DNA of 64,000 nt, taken from Diphasiastrum complanatum (Eukaryota; Streptophyta; Lycopodiopsida; Lycopodiales; Lycopodiaceae). Made by a program: the position numbers and the translations under genes. The DNA lies in the NCBI GenBank assembly GCA_029204225.1, contig CM055105.1:49733720-49797719 (forward strand), in the 5' to 3' direction. Under the pieces are notes generated by a model. The model did no database searches and had not been told where the DNA came from. It worked only from the letters and a program-made list of their open reading frames with translations. This document shows positions 1-9,780 of this stretch, in pieces; the stretch's first letter is position 1, and each line of letters starts with the position of its first letter.

Positions 1-615
1 GATAGGCCTACATAGCTTGCCACATGGCAAGTCCCAAACCTGTGTGGTTTATCTCATGACATGCCTACATGGCTTGCCACATGGCAACTTGGGAGCCCCA
101 GATCTTTCTCTCTAGCTCCACTCAAGCCTACATGGCAGAGCTTGGTTGGCTTGCCACACAAGCCTATGGCAAGCCTATGTGGTATCCTGCGACATGCTTA
201 TGTGGGAAGCATCAGAAATATGCCATGCCTATGTGGCCTGCCACGCAAGCCTATGGTTTATCTCATGACATGCCTACATGGCTTGCCACATGGCAACTTG
301 GGAGCCCCAGCTCTCTCTCTCTAGCTCCACTCAAGCCTACATGGCAGAGCTTGGTTTGCTTGCCACACAAGCCTATGGCAAGCGTATGTGGTAGCCTGCG
401 ACATGCTTACGTGGGAAGCATCAGAAATATGCCATGCCTATGTGGCCTGCCACGCAAGCCTATGGTAGGCCTCTGTGGTTTGCCAAGTGGCAACTTTTGA
501 GCCCATCTATATATATATAGATCTCTAGGTCCACTCAAGCCTACGTGGCATAGGGCCTAGGTGGCTTGACATACAAGGTTATGGTAGACCTACATGGCTT
601 GCCACATGGCAACCC
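1..615. repeat. Satellite-like tandem repeat, 209 bp monomer
   Basis: Two adjacent 209 bp monomers (61-269 and 270-478) repeat almost exactly, and a third starts at 479. Each is made of short words such as CATGGCTTGCCACATGGCAA and GCCTATGTGG, so both strands show dense CATG, TGGCA and TGCCA motifs. The same family recurs at 8990-9780, 21280-21990, 30551-30955, 39440-42620 and 63470-63860. It always lies next to a G-box promoter unit. Open frames across it are low-complexity translations and were not called as genes. A short AT run (TATATATATATAG, near 508) marks the junction to the next sub-block, as in the other copies. Confidence 0.8.
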
Positions 616-1026
616 TCAAGCCTGCATGATTTGCCATGTGTCATAGGTGTTTCCAAACCTCATGACAAGAAGCATGTCCTTGGGCATCAGTGTCACCCTC
701 TTGCCATGAATGGAACACAGCATCGAATCCTCAAACAATTTTGTCTGGAAGTCCTCGTATGCAATATGGAGGGCCTCCAATGCAACGATATTCCACCTCA
801 CTACATAGGGCAGATGTGTGGTCATATCTTGTGTAACCTCTCTCACAGCTCGATACAAGGCTGCTTTCAGGATCACAAGTTTGGTGTACCTCTGCAAGGC
901 CCTGATGTCCCTCAACCATGGACAACGAGGTCTTCCGCGTCTTTCCGAACGTATGGGTTTAGATGTCTGGGGACGGGACGGTTGAACAAAATGGGTAAGC
1001 CTAGCGGTTTGCTTCGTCCGAGCCAT
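616..1026 (-). CDS. CenH3-like histone H3 variant, intact copy 1
   Basis: A 136-residue intronless protein with a complete H3-type histone fold. The tail begins MARTKQTAR as in H3. From residue 10 it leaves the H3 tail, with no ARKS at K9 or K27. The alpha-N region (residues 30-46) and alpha-1 (about 50-66) align without gaps to H3. Loop 1 is about four residues longer than in canonical H3 and ends in RW (77-78), as in plant CenH3. The stretch from alpha-2 to alpha-3 (LFEDSMLCSIHGKRVTLMPK, 98-117) is nearly H3/CenH3 consensus. The last seven residues read into satellite. It lies about 325 bp behind a TATA box and a G-box array on the same strand. Homology is clear. Expression and function are unknown. 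Plant CenH3 genes normally have introns, so a retrocopy origin is likely. Confidence 0.8.
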   Translation of the reverse strand: MARTKQTARLTHFVQPSRPQTSKPIRSERRGRPRCPWLRDIRALQRYTKLVILKAALYRAVREVTQDMTTHLPYVVRWNIVALEALHIAYEDFQTKLFEDSMLCSIHGKRVTLMPKDMLLVMRFGNTYDTWQIMQA

Positions 1027-1351
1027 TGAGGCCGGATATCTATACCACGCGAGGACAGAGATATAGTAGAAGAGAGAACTAAATTATCTCGCGTAATGGC
1101 GACACTGAGAACTCTAAGGGTGATATCGATACAACGCGAGAGTGGCAGAGACAGGCGGGGAGAGGCAAGGGCTTGCATGATGGTGATACTAGGAAAGTCA
1201 GGCTGATATCGCTACGACGTGAGAGGGTGTAAGGACGAGGCATGGGGACGAGGTCACCCGCATGATGGCGATATCACGAATGCAGGTCGTATGGAAGCAA
1301 TCAAACATGACAGCAAATTACGCGAAAACCTATACAATCCCCGGGAATGGA
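1027..1351 (-). promoter_or_regulatory. 5' leader of H3-like copy 1
   Basis: The stretch between the TATA box and the H3-like start codon is conserved at 20538-20862 and 38726-39052. It carries several GATATC palindromes in the contexts GTAGCGATATCA and GATATCGCCATCATGC, interleaved with TCTCGCG words. No open frame is shared between copies. It is probably the transcribed leader. Any role of the GATATC motifs is inference. Confidence 0.45.
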
Positions 1352-1359
1352 CTTATATA
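1352..1359 (-). promoter_or_regulatory. TATA box of H3-like copy 1
   Basis: TATATAAG on the minus strand, in the conserved context CTCCTATATAAGTCCATTCC. It lies directly downstream of the G-box array and about 325 bp before the H3-like ATG. The same box sits at the same place in all six promoter copies of the window. Confidence 0.65.
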
Positions 1360-1376
1360 GGAGAAAAAAGTTGGCA

Positions 1377-1745
1377 CGTGTGAATCCCAGCAACACGTGG
1401 CCCAGTCAGTAGCTAACATGTGGAACCACATGTTTGCATACGCATGTGTGAAACTGCACGTCTGGATCAACACGTGTGGGATCCCATGTGGGGACACGTG
1501 GCCGAATGGAGCAGCGACGTGTTCTTGCACGTATCAGCTCGCACGTGTGGTCACGTGGCCCAATCAGTAACTGACGTGTGGGACCACACTTCTGTATCCG
1601 CACGTGTGAAACTTGCACATGTGGCCATGTGGTCGAATGGTTTGGTGACGTGTGTTCTGGCACGTGTTAGCTCGCACATGTGGGCACGTGGCCGAATGGC
1701 AGATTGACGTGTATTGTAGCACGTGTGGTCTCACACGTGTAGACG
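1377..1745 (-). promoter_or_regulatory. G-box (CACGTG) array, 11 hexamers
   Basis: Eleven exact CACGTG palindromes fall in about 365 bp, with many one-base variants (CACATG, CATGTG, ACGTGT) between them. CACGTG is the core bound by plant bHLH and bZIP factors. The array ends some 20 bp before a TATA box that points at the H3-like gene, so an enhancer or promoter role is a reasonable inference. Equivalent arrays are at 10497-10857, 20320-20520, 30065-30440, 38330-38705 and 63000-63360. Confidence 0.7.
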
Positions 1746-1826
1746 GTTGTATTGCGCGCCGTAGATCTGATCCGTTGTTGGATCGACGAGTGTACGGCTT
1801 GGGTTTTATTGGTTTTAGCTATATAA

Positions 1827-3527
1827 ATGTTGTTTGATCAGTTAAAACATTTCGCTAAGTTTTGGATTTTCACTCCGTGTAGCTCTTGGTGTGTGAACCA
1901 AATACCATTCCACCTTAAAATCACCTATTCTAGGAACATTGAGTGGTGTGTCGCTCATATGATTCTTAATTATCTCTGGCTATTCTGTTTTACTAAAAAT
2001 CCAAAATAGAATTTTATGATCTTCTTTAAAACTTGTTTGAAACACAAAATCATGAACTATTTTAAGAGAATTGAACTCAGACCTATAATAACAAAACAAT
2101 ATTAGCTTAAAACACAAAACCATTAATTCTCGAAATGAATTAGTTGCTAGTACTCAATAGAATAGATTTAAACCTGGAAAGCTGCCAACCACCAAATATT
2201 ATTTTCGGACTGCACACTGAAATTAAGACTCTCTGAGTTTATCGTATTGCTTAATGTTCCATTCATAAGTGTAACACTAACCCTTTCCAGCTTTTGTCCC
2301 TTTATTACTTCTGATTCATCTAACTTGGATAACTAATATCAATTTTTCAACAATTTCATTTGTGATTCCATAAAACTTTACAATAAATCTCTATAAATGA
2401 TTTAGATCTACAAACATATTGTTGGTAGAATCATATGACAAAGTGCCATGTTTTGAGTTATAAATTTCATTGATATGGTAAGGAATACCAATGATGTTTT
2501 TCATACCCATGTTTAAGACATCCCTCTCTAATTTGATTTGAAAGGGCAGAGGAATAGGAAATTGTTTTATATGTACTTGTCCAAATGCCTCTTTGATAAT
2601 TTTAAACATTGTGTCATATGCATCCCTGCTAATACCAGAGTAATCACATGCTCCTTGTATCAATTTTCGGTCAAAGATCTTGCCGACTTCGCCCATAAGG
2701 GCCTCTGCAATCTTGGACTTGATTCGAGAATATCGTTGATTCCAAGTAGACTCGTCGTTGACTTGGCTGTAAGTACTGCACTCAAAGACTTTCCAATCAT
2801 GTCCTTGTCTTTGGTGACTAAAGCTGCTCTGCAAAATAAAAATAAGATCTAGAAAAAAACAATTCACAACCATTAATGTGCTAGATGAAACAAAACACAT
2901 GAATAGTTTAAAACATAATCCTACTTGAATGCATATATTCTTTTTTTCCGTTGACCCCCACTTGTTGAGAGCTCATCAATACTTTTTAAAATAACCCTTT
3001 TTCACTTATTGTTCAGTATTTTCTTCCGTAATGTGTTTACTTCTACATTTATTTGACATTATGAGGTACACAATGTTTGTACAATTAGTTTCATATTGTC
3101 AGTTTCTTGGTTGAGGTTTAATATAATATCTTGCAAACGAGAATTATCAAGATTTCATTTTCTTCTTTTGTTTGCAAAAAAAAGTTTCTTTTTCTCGGTA
3201 GTCAGTAAGCAAACCATTCAACATATTTTCCAAATAGTGGATTTTTTTCATTGAATAACTAATGCCATAACTTTTCAATCTTTCACAATAACCCAATAGA
3301 CTATTGTGTCCTTCACACAAAAACAGTATGAGTTGTGTGACCAATCTAAAATTTGGATGTTGCATTGAGCTTGGATCGATTGGATACAAACTTCCATCAA
3401 CCCATAGATCACAATGTTTCCTGCCTTTCGTCCTTTGATGAGCAGGTAAGGTGGATCCTTTCAGATTTTTTCTCGACAGTGGAGCATATTCTGTGGGAAG
3501 ATCAATATGGAGATGATATTTAGACAT
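1827..3527 (-). pseudogene. MSKYH gene, inverted copy, broken
   Basis: This is the partner of the gene at 36646-38233. The first frame (3527-3147, 126 residues, start MSKYHLHIDL) is longer here than in the other copy because a poly-A run keeps its full length. The coiled-coil part near 3140-2930 is disrupted by a small deletion of about 8 bp. A 169-residue frame at 2900-2391 contains EALMGEVGKIFDRKLIQGAC and ends FVDLNHL. A final piece near 2075-1840 encodes the GFKEDHEILFWIF end. Family and function are not recognised. The pieces probably were exons, since they are separated by non-coding gaps with GT and AG at plausible borders. This copy cannot make the full product without repair of its breaks. 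Confidence 0.45.
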
Positions 3528-3980
3528 CTTAATAATCGATAGATTAATCTAGAAGAAAACCCACTTGTTATATATCTTGTAAGCTATTAAAACTCGTCTT
3601 AATTATAAAAAAAAATAACTGAAAAAGTTTGAAATGACCTTGGCGCTCTTTTTGATCCATCACACTCCATGTTTCTTTATATGCAAAATCAAAGCTTTGC
3701 AGTTATGAGCAAAATAAGCAGAATATTTCTTCAATAGATGTGTGTTGAAATTGCAAAAGTTTGAAATAACCTTGCCGCTCCATTTGATCCAACACACTCT
3801 GTATTTTCTGAATTTCTAAAATTTAGATTCACGTTGGCACTCATTGTGATCCAAAATATTCAAAGTTTCTTGCCATGATTTGCACATCGATAAGACTGTT
3901 TTTCTTTGATGTGAACGCTTTAGTAGATGGAAAGAAAACTTTGATGTGCAATATGATTTGCATTTACATGAGAAGTCATG
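3528..3980. other. Intergenic stretch with short degenerate repeats
   Basis: AT-rich sequence matching 36175-36645 inverted. It contains diverged copies of a roughly 50 bp motif that reads in one frame as QETLNILDHN-like and QETWSVMDQK-like peptides on the minus strand. No continuous gene is seen. Confidence 0.4.
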
Positions 3981-4406
3981 TTAGTTAATGGTAGAAAATA
4001 GAATCTTGAAGTATGGATGCCACGCGTTGCGGCTACCCAACTTCCAATTAACTACATACGTTACTAGTGAGGTCAAGTCATCGGAGTTGTGCGGGCAGAC
4101 CAAAAACTTGGTCGGAGTTTTAAAATTTGACGATTTTCTCTCTCTTACGTGGCATTTCTTAGACAGCCCTTTTGGGCCATGGAAGTCCTCGAATGTAAAC
4201 TCCATATCATTTGAGTTTGTTTCATATGATGAAGCATGATGCTTCGCTTGTATCGATCCTTCATCTGTGACATAGAGTACATGGGTGTCTTTCTCGATGT
4301 AAGCTTCACTAGGTCGACCGTTTGGTGCTTTGCAGTTGGCCCTTGTGGAGAGGAGGAACTCTTTCTCTTTTGAGAAGCTGCTTGCGTTGAATATGTTGCA
4401 ATAGGC
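3981..4406 (-). CDS. Terminal ORF of the U family (fragment)
   Basis: A minus-strand frame stays open from 4406 to the stop at 3981, about 140 codons. A run of roughly 100 residues around EKDTHVLYVTDEG and ending FKILFSTIN is shared with 35880-36171. The other copy has one stop in this frame, so this one is the better preserved. The ATG at 4205 is internal and probably not the start, because the frame is already open upstream. It lies downstream of and in line with the other U pieces (5540-4560), so it is likely the last exon or domain of the same unit. No known family is recognised. Confidence 0.4.
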   Translation of the reverse strand, partial: AYCNIFNASSFSKEKEFLLSTRANCKAPNGRPSEAYIEKDTHVLYVTDEGSIQAKHHASSYETNSNDMEFTFEDFHGPKGLSKKCHVRERKSSNFKTPTKFLVCPHNSDDLTSLVTYVVNWKLGSRNAWHPYFKILFSTIN

Positions 4407-5540
4407 CTAAAAGTAGAGTTGGTATTTTTGGCTGGTTTTGAGGGAGTCTCCCAAGCTTTTATCTGCTAGCATCAAGTGGTCTCAAAATCGAGGTCGGTGG
4501 CTCAACTGCTGCAAAGTGACATCTATCAGAAGATAGCTCAATAACTGGAGGTTTACTTGTTCTTGATATAGTCATGGAGGCAGTTGGAAGCAAACTGGGC
4601 CCAGTCATAAAGGTTCTGATCGTGTAGTTTAGAATCAGCCATCATGTGGAATAGTTTCATGGGGATATGCGTGATCTTGGACCTATAGCCCTATGTATAT
4701 TTCGTTAGATAGGCGCACAGAGCAGCTAAGGGCTTATCATTTATGACCTCGATATGGTAACCATCTTTTTTTTCCCATTTGTCCACCGAGGGGTCTATGT
4801 TGAAGTATGCTGTGGATTCAATCTTTTTGAGAGTCCTACTGACTGTGTTTGGTCCCCTAGAGAAGCCAAATGTATTGAGGTCAGCTCCAGAAATAGGGAT
4901 AATATAAACAAAATTTTGGTTAGAAGGTAACATGAACTGGAAAATCTGTCGGTGTGGTTATAAGCAATATGCAATCGAAACGCGCTCTGATAGCCATTGA
5001 TCAAAAGAGGAAGTTGGAACTCTATGTGGCTCAGGAACTAGTGTGCCTCCTGGTACCAAGTGTTCTTCTCAGAGATATCGAGGCTTTCCATGGTGATGTC
5101 AATTCGGTCTTGAGTTGGGTCATCAGAACTGGAAGATGTTGTGGCAGACAGGTTTTGGACTCGGCTGATGACTCTGTTGAAGGTTCAGCTCTGGTAACAG
5201 ACAAGCGGAGTCTCGTCTCGGTCGACTACGGAGGGCTTCGGATCGGTCGTCTTTGGATGGATTCAGTTCAGTCAACTTTGTATGCAGAGTATGGACACTC
5301 AACTCAGTCCACAGTGAATGCAGAGTATGGACGCTCGACTTGGTCCATAGTGATTGCAGAGCATGGGGCTAGGCTCTCTGAGCAGTGTATGTAGAGTATT
5401 GCTCGGAAGTGTATGCAGACTAGAAATTTGTGGAAAACTTTGGAGCAATGTTGCTCTGATAGGATGCGGAAATGATGATTATTGCATGATGATTCGACTG
5501 ATCTTGTAGGAATGATTTGAAGAGGCATATTTATGTGCAT
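4407..5540 (-). pseudogene. U family copy a (unknown protein, broken)
   Basis: This is one of eight copies of a dispersed family, U. On the minus strand, in order: a CCTATCAGAGC word near the 5' end, a Ser/Pro/Leu-rich segment, a segment with ITMESLDISEMN, and a segment beginning LPPNQNFVYIIPISGADLNT (4933-4691) that continues through IEVINDKPLAA. These lie in different frames, so either introns or frameshifts separate them. A stop after CAYLTKYT interrupts the last one. An opposite-strand frame at 4954-5394 (146 codons) is open through the same DNA, but its content varies between copies and I treat it as a shadow. Function is unknown. Confidence 0.45.
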
Positions 5541-6150
5541 ATGATTCCTTTTGGTTCAGGTTAGGTCATAAAATTTTAGTAGCTTGATTAATTTTCTTGC
5601 AAAAGACATCATTTTTTTTAGCATTACAATATCTTTATATGAAGCATTTTAAATATGGGTATTTTTTTTATAAAATTAAAAAAAAATGGGTCTCCATGTA
5701 AATTGTTTTTTTGGGATCATTGTGTTTCATGATGAACAATCTTAGTAAATTCTTCCCTAGTGCATCCTTCCAAAATTAGATGAATGGCTTTTTTCTTTGG
5801 CTACACAAGCTCGGCAGAGATGTTGTCAAGTCACACATACTTTTCTCTTTTTTACGCCAGCACATGATTGATTTGCTGCAAACCCTTCTGCTAAACTCCT
5901 TGCCAACTTAGGAGATGTTGAAAACATCAGAGAGTTTGAACGCCTCCTCAAAAGACCACGTTTTTTCACTATCCAAGATAAATTCTTCCAAAACTCAAAT
6001 GAAAGGCCTGGTTCTTTCAACCTAAACAACCCTAGTTCGGTGGTTTCTGGACAAAATATGGGAAAAAGAAAGAAGTATACATGATATAAAGGAAAGGAAG
6101 GACAAGGCAGTGGTGCAAAAGAAGACTTATTGGCTAAAAGACTGAACTTT
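5541..6150. other. Stretch with one small ORF
   Basis: AT-rich sequence mirrored at 33780-34600. A minus-strand frame (6029-5826, 67 codons, start MFRLKEP, with RRRSNSLMFSTSPKLARSLA) has a 65-codon counterpart at 33917-34114. Its conservation over two copies is the only support. It is not recognised. Confidence 0.3.
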
Positions 6151-7560
6151 TACAGGTATTAACTAGCTCGCAGGATGACGAGGATCTGCATAGAAGAACT
6201 CTCACTAGGAATACGGTGGATCGACTACAGCTCAACACGCGCAAGGACAAGGCAAAGATATTTTTACATTTACGCTACTATAATAGAATGTTTGAGACCA
6301 TTCATGTGAGACACTTTTACACTCGTATTTTATTACAATCTTTGGCCTTATATACACAAGTCCTTCCATGATATTGTGTTTGCTTGGTCATACTTACCTA
6401 ACATCAAAAGTGAATGGTACTTTCTGTTTGATGTTTTATGCAATTTTGAAATTGAATATCTATCTTTATGTTCTTGCTCTTTTCTGAAACATTTCAAAGA
6501 TTTCATTTCAGAAAAATTTGTTTATGTGCTAACAACGGACTGCAATATAATTAGAAGTATGTACCTCAAAAAATCTTAGTTATTTAGGAAAAACATCATT
6601 GAACTCTCTTGTTTAAAATCTTGCATTAAAGGCTAGTTTTTGACGTTAAAGAATGTTAACACATTCACATCACAATGCATACGAGATTTGAAAACAAGAT
6701 GAAAAAGCTCATACTTAGAATTATGTAGTTTTTCCATAACTTTGACCGAGAAACCATCGCTGATGGGAGTACATTAGTCTCCCCATAAATAGAGACTATC
6801 TGGTCAAACTTATCTTTAAATACAATAGTATGATTTTTATAATCTATTTTCAACGAATCTGATTTATCAAAAAACCATTCATATCCTAGGATTACATAAG
6901 TTCTATCAAAATTCATAACATGGAAGTTGAGCCGCTCAACATGATCTTGCATCCGAACCTCCAAATTAGGGACTTTCACATCCCAAACTTCTGTGTCTGA
7001 CCCTGAGGCTAGAGGACCACATAATGTTGATCACTGGCCATGGTGGGCACCCGAAGCTTCTATACAAGCCGCACATTCAAAAAGTTGTGAGTACCTCCAA
7101 AATCAAAGATTATACTTATGTCTTTCCCTAGAATATTGCCTTTAACTTGAAACCATTGATTAGACTTGAAAGAAAGTGTACTGAAGTTACAAGTATATTC
7201 ACAACCATTTAACAAATCAACTTTCAATTCACAACCATTTAACAAATCGACTTTCAATTTACCTGTCGGTAAATCCATCGCCATGAAACTTGATGATTTA
7301 TTTTCCCTCTTGGTTCTCTGTTTGGCATGATGCCCAAGTTTGTTGGCAAGCAGTAGCTTCTAGTTCATCAAAAAATAGATTTTTTATCTTATTATCTTTT
7401 GGCTTTTCATTCTTAGGCTTTTGGGCTAATTGGCTGTGCATACTCTTCCGTGAGGCAATCACGGTGCTATCGTAGGCTTTAGCTACTCGATAGCATCTTT
7501 CAATATGGAGGACATTCCATTTGCACTCCTTTTGGTAATCAGCTGACAATCCATACTATG
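6151..7560 (-). pseudogene. Ty3/gypsy-type polyprotein remnant (protease region)
   Basis: Minus-strand pieces in gypsy order. 7549-7298 is a Lys-rich segment of gag-linker type. 7284-7060 is retropepsin-like, with the active-site region read as FDFGGTHNFL where gypsy proteases have a D-S/T-G motif, so the catalytic Ser/Thr position is changed. 6979-6665 contains the post-protease signature VILGYEWFF. Immediately after it, at about 6650-6590, the beginning of the reverse transcriptase (EFNDVFPK context) is cut by stops. No integrase is seen. The mirrored copy is at 32380-33480 and a third fragment at 61371-61640. This is an inactive relic carried within the composite unit. Confidence 0.6.
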
Positions 7561-7816
7561 AATTGCCACTGTGCCAATTTCCAATCAAGTGACCCTTAAG
7601 TGATTATTAGAAGCCTTTTTCAAATGGAAAAAAATAGCATACACCTCTAAAAGGATACGGTTGCTAGGTCTACAAAGTACTCCACAAAAATTGCTTTTTT
7701 TTAAGGCTTTCATTTGCCTTAACCCAAAAAAGTAAATAGGGAAAAAGTAATGGCAAACCCGAATGCAATAGAGGAACTTCCAAAATCCCTATTCAAGAGC
7801 AAAATATCCAAAATCT
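7561..7816. other. Non-coding spacer
   Basis: AT-rich sequence between the gypsy remnant and the poly-C tract, mirrored at 32144-32380. No supported gene. Confidence 0.3.
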
Positions 7817-8070
7817 CCCCCCCCCCCCAATTAATATAACTAGTAACATTATTCTCAAAGCATCTACGATGAGCTACAAACAACACTTGGAGAGTAAAGA
7901 ATTAGGAATCTGTCAAATACTCTTGCATCTAGTATTTGGAAAGCTAGACATAATGATAGTATCATAAGAATGAGTTAGAGAAGCTTGTGAAGCCATCCAG
8001 AGGTGTGTTGTTTTATTAGTTGCCTAGATACATATCAAGCTACCCCAAGTTACCAAAGATCTATTATATG
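7817..8070. repeat. R repeat preceded by a poly-C tract
   Basis: A run of C at about 7817-7828 is followed by CAATTAATATAACTAGTAAC and then a 230 bp block including CTCAAAGCATCTACGATGAG and ACAACACTTGGAGAGTAAAG, ending near CAAGCTACCCCAAGTTACC. The block recurs about seven times: 20050-20317 inverted, 23937-24057, 24092-24360, 31905-32130 inverted, 44435-44567, and 44590-44826. Five of them have an adjacent poly-C or poly-G run. It marks the borders of several elements here and is probably the end of a repeat family. Confidence 0.65.
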
Positions 8071-8941
8071 AGTTAGACACGGGTCTATATGAGGCAAGGT
8101 GTATATATTGCAAAAAGTGAAAAGGAAGGTCTCCCCTTTTATCATATTTGGACAGATGTGTATGACCGGTAATTGGGTTAAAGGTAATTGTAATATTCAG
8201 AATGTTCACCAAATTACATGTGTTGTCGTTTCCGTCTATCTCAAGGTATTCCAGGGGATAGATCCAAAAAGGATTGTCAGGTGTTCTTGGTTGAGTCTTG
8301 TCTAGGAAACGTCCAACCGTATGGTTATTGATAAAGCATATATCGTCAATGTACCTGAACGAATATTTGAAGTCGTTTATAAATTTAATTTCCCCTAATC
8401 TTGCAAGCCTCTTAATAAATTGCATTTCAAAAAAAGAAAGGTACCAATTAGAAGACATTGGTGAATATGAAAAACCCATTCGTATTCCCCCGACCTATCG
8501 CCAGGTATGATCCCCATGTATGATAATGCAATTGTCTATCAAATAGGAATTCCAAATGCATAAGGTATTCTTGCGGTCTATAGTACTCCATTCATATGAA
8601 CCTGTATTTTTCGAAACCCATTTAAAATCATTGGTTCCAGATATTCGTTTGTATTTGAGCAATTTGATTTTGGCAATTTTAAATGCCGAACAAATCATTT
8701 TAGTCATAATAGTTTTCAAACCATCAATCCCGTTCAAAGGAATATTGCTTTTTTGGGGGTAACCCAATTCTTTGCTTGCTGGTTTTTTGAGTTTGTAATG
8801 CAATTTCAGGCTGAAATTTTCAGCACACAAGGCTTGTAGGAGGGCGAGTTCCTGCATCCATCTAATGTGTGGTTTCGACACATTTTGGTGCTGATTTTTT
8901 AGATTTGATACTTGCTGTTTTTTGTGTCTTTTAGGGCACAT
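8024..8941 (-). pseudogene. Divergent reverse transcriptase (Penelope-like group), one internal stop
   Basis: The frame from 8941 to 8024 is open for about 305 codons except for one TAG near 8497. It starts MCPKRHKKQQ. Motifs in order: LIDNCIIIHGD, then the TAG, then a GGI-x-MGFSYSP block (RT motif 4), FRYIDDICFINN (catalytic YIDD, about codon 205), an IYP-x-EYL block, and YDKRGDLPF. This set (IPMG, YIDD, IYP, YDKRDDF-like) is that of a reverse transcriptase group near Penelope-like elements, though exact placement needs a tree. The 3' end runs into the R repeat, so the C-terminus is truncated. No GIY-YIG endonuclease is seen. The copy at 31018-31935 carries the same TAG, so the stop predates duplication. 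Inactive as it stands. Confidence 0.6.
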
Positions 8942-8989
8942 TTAGGGTTTGAAAAAGTTTATCTTCTTGGCTAGTTTTTATGGCAAGAG

Positions 8990-9780
8990 ATTTGAGCCCA
9001 CCTATATATACATATAGAGATCTCTAGGTCCACTCAAGCCTATGTGGCATAGGGCCCAGTTGACTTGACATACAAGGTTATGGTAGGCCTACATGGCTTG
9101 CCACATGGCAACCCTCAAGCTTGCATGATTTGCCATGTGGTAGACCTACGTGGCTTGCCATGTGGTAGTGTGCAATAAGCTTCGCAAATAGTAGACCACG
9201 TAGGCAGAGTCTGGTTGGCTTGCTAGCCTATGATGGGCCTACGTGGCTTGCCACATGGCTAACCCCAAGCTTGCATGATTTGCCACATGGCAGTTATACG
9301 TGACTTGACATGTGGGCACCTATGACAGCCTTGGTCGATCGCAGGCCTATGTGGCCTGCTACACAAGTCTATGGTAGGCCATGAGGTAAACCACACAAGC
9401 CTATGGTAGGCCATGTGGTAAACCACACAAGCCTATGGTAGGACTATGTGGTTGGCTACCTGGCAGTTTATGAGCCCCCTCTTTCTCTCTCTAGGTCCAC
9501 TCAGGCCTACGTGGCAAAGACTGGATGGCTATGTTAGACCTACGTTAGACCTACGTTTAACACAAGCCTATGTTAGACCTACGTGTTTGCAAACCCTAAG
9601 TTGCAAGACTTGGCACGAGGTAGACCTACATGGTTTTCCATGTGGCAGGCCTACGTGGCTTTCCACGTAGTAGCTTGCAAGATCCACCTCTTTCTCTCTC
9701 TAGATCCACTCAAGCCTACATGGCAGAGCATGGTTGGCTTGCGACACAAGCCTATGGCAAGCTTATGTAGAAACCTTTGT
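8990..9780. repeat. Satellite-like DNA block
   Basis: Same CATGG/TGGCA-rich family as 1-615 but with less regular spacing. It includes repeated ACCTACGTTAGACCTACGTT words near 9533-9570 and GGTAGGCCATG words near 9376-9440. ORFs across it are low-complexity translations. Confidence 0.7.

Noticed and set aside
61-500. Overlapping ORFs of 87 and 143 codons (and the same kind at 9446, 21224, 39592, 40774, 41962)
   Set aside because: They are translations of satellite monomers. Several frames are open at once and peptides consist of repeated short words.
616-1026. Canonical H3 gene or plain H3 pseudogene
   Set aside because: The tail lacks K9/K27 contexts, loop 1 is longer and contains RW, and two copies are uninterrupted. 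It is therefore an H3 variant and not a degraded canonical gene.
1406-1707. ORFs of 60-149 codons across the G-box arrays
   Set aside because: Both strands are open because of the repeated CACGTG words. The content is array sequence, with no protein-like conservation.
4954-5394. 146-codon plus-strand ORF (and equivalents at 15137, 28697, 34776, 53952)
   Set aside because: Antisense to the U family. Frame ends and length vary between copies. I favour the minus-strand reading, although this is not certain.
6151-7560. Integrated pararetrovirus instead of gypsy
   Set aside because: Only protease-region signatures remain. No movement-protein or coat-type region is seen. Gypsy is the simpler reading, but the fragment is too short to exclude relatives.
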